64,000 bases of DNA, taken from assembly GCF_014698065.1 (NCBI RefSeq), contig NZ_JACJSI010000007.1:102254-166253 (forward strand), read 5' to 3'. This DNA is from Nostoc flagelliforme FACHB-838. Its GTDB lineage: Bacteria; Cyanobacteriota; Cyanobacteriia; Cyanobacteriales; Nostocaceae. The notes under the pieces were generated by a model that was given only the letters and a program-made list of their open reading frames with translations, ran no database searches and was not told the DNA's origin. Each line of letters opens with the position of its first letter. Within the stretch, counting starts at the first letter, position 1. The position numbers were made by a program, and so were the translations under genes. Positions 63,906 to 64,000 of the stretch are shown here, piece by piece.

Positions 63906-64000
63906 TTAGTCAAAAAAAGTACGCTTACCTATGGGCAAAATACAGTCTAGAAGACAAACAAAATCCAGCGAAGAGGGAAGCATTTAAAGAAAAGTTACGA
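63890..64000 (+). CDS. Unknown ORF running off the right edge
   Basis: Plus-strand frame open from a TAG at 63887-63889 to the window end, reading from 63911 QKKYAYLWAKYSLEDKQNPA then KREAFKEKLR. Composition looks protein-like (helical, charged). No ATG, GTG or TTG is in frame; a GGAGG sits at 63897-63901. It may be a gene fragment or an unusual start. Opposite the decayed DGQHR-like remnant. Not identified. Confidence 0.35.

Noticed and set aside
1..64000. CRISPR arrays and prophage
   Set aside because: No evenly spaced direct repeats with unique spacers, no cas-type proteins, and no structural phage genes seen.

Overview
The window is chromosomal DNA of a filamentous, probably heterocystous, Nostoc-type cyanobacterium. 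The grounds are a C-phycocyanin rod operon, the photosystem II subunit Psb30, dense GCGATCGC (HIP1) octamers, Nostoc-type G/C-rich intergenic repeats and palindromes, HpsE/HpsU-like polysaccharide genes, and a mycosporine (mys) cluster with a separate convergent mysD, as I recall it in Nostoc punctiforme. No plasmid or phage genes are visible.

Layout. 0-5 kb: end of a sugar ABC permease, a nuclease-like lipoprotein, a ferritin-like protein, an HxlR regulator, a Slr1339-type protein and two tandem VWA proteins. 5.05-5.94 kb: a mosaic of three broken genes (ABC ATPase end, siderophore-binding-protein end, IS701-like transposase). 6.3-12.5 kb: a 2060-residue DUF4347 adhesin-like protein with six 134-residue repeats. 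12.9-26.4 kb: mostly housekeeping genes (recJ, psb30, two half-size GDT1 transporters, a cobalamin-binding protein, a hybrid histidine kinase, putA, an HD hydrolase). 26.5-31.9 kb: cpcB-cpcA-cpcC1-cpcC2-cpcD-cpcE-cpcF on the minus strand, behind an upstream region with an HLR1-like RpaB site. 33.2-38.1 kb: mysABC (minus) facing mysD (plus). 39-47 kb: an accessory block with a methyltransferase, a cytoplasmic M4 protease and its emfourin-like inhibitor, a cupin, a hydantoinase-like amidohydrolase, an Asp/Asn-hydroxylase-like enzyme, a quinone-type reductase and an NTF2-like protein. 47.5-52.8 kb: a decayed receiver domain, a surface-polysaccharide cassette, cobU and hypotheticals. 53-55.4 kb: tRNA-Thr, argF, and lexA with a textbook LexA box. 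55.5-64 kb: a scattered DNA-phosphorothioation (Dnd)-related set (restriction-type helicase, a 57-residue protein, DndD, a Dnd-associated protein 4 homologue, a frameshifted DndB/DGQHR-like remnant) mixed with an SLH/DUF3370 protein and two Uma2 proteins.

How the genes work together. The cpc operon supplies the phycocyanin subunits, rod linkers and the alpha-subunit lyase of the light-harvesting antenna. Next to it, mysABCD makes UV-absorbing mycosporines (DHQ-synthase-like MysA, then methyltransferase MysB, ATP-grasp MysC and the D-Ala-D-Ala-ligase-like MysD), so antenna and sunscreen genes sit side by side. The least described parts are the 39-47 kb enzyme block and the Dnd-like set with its tiny overlapping ORF. 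The core sulfur-transfer gene dndC is not in view.

Limits: everything is read by eye. Family names rest on recalled motifs, not on searches. Several starts were moved downstream of the longest open frame where a ribosome-binding site and family length favour it.
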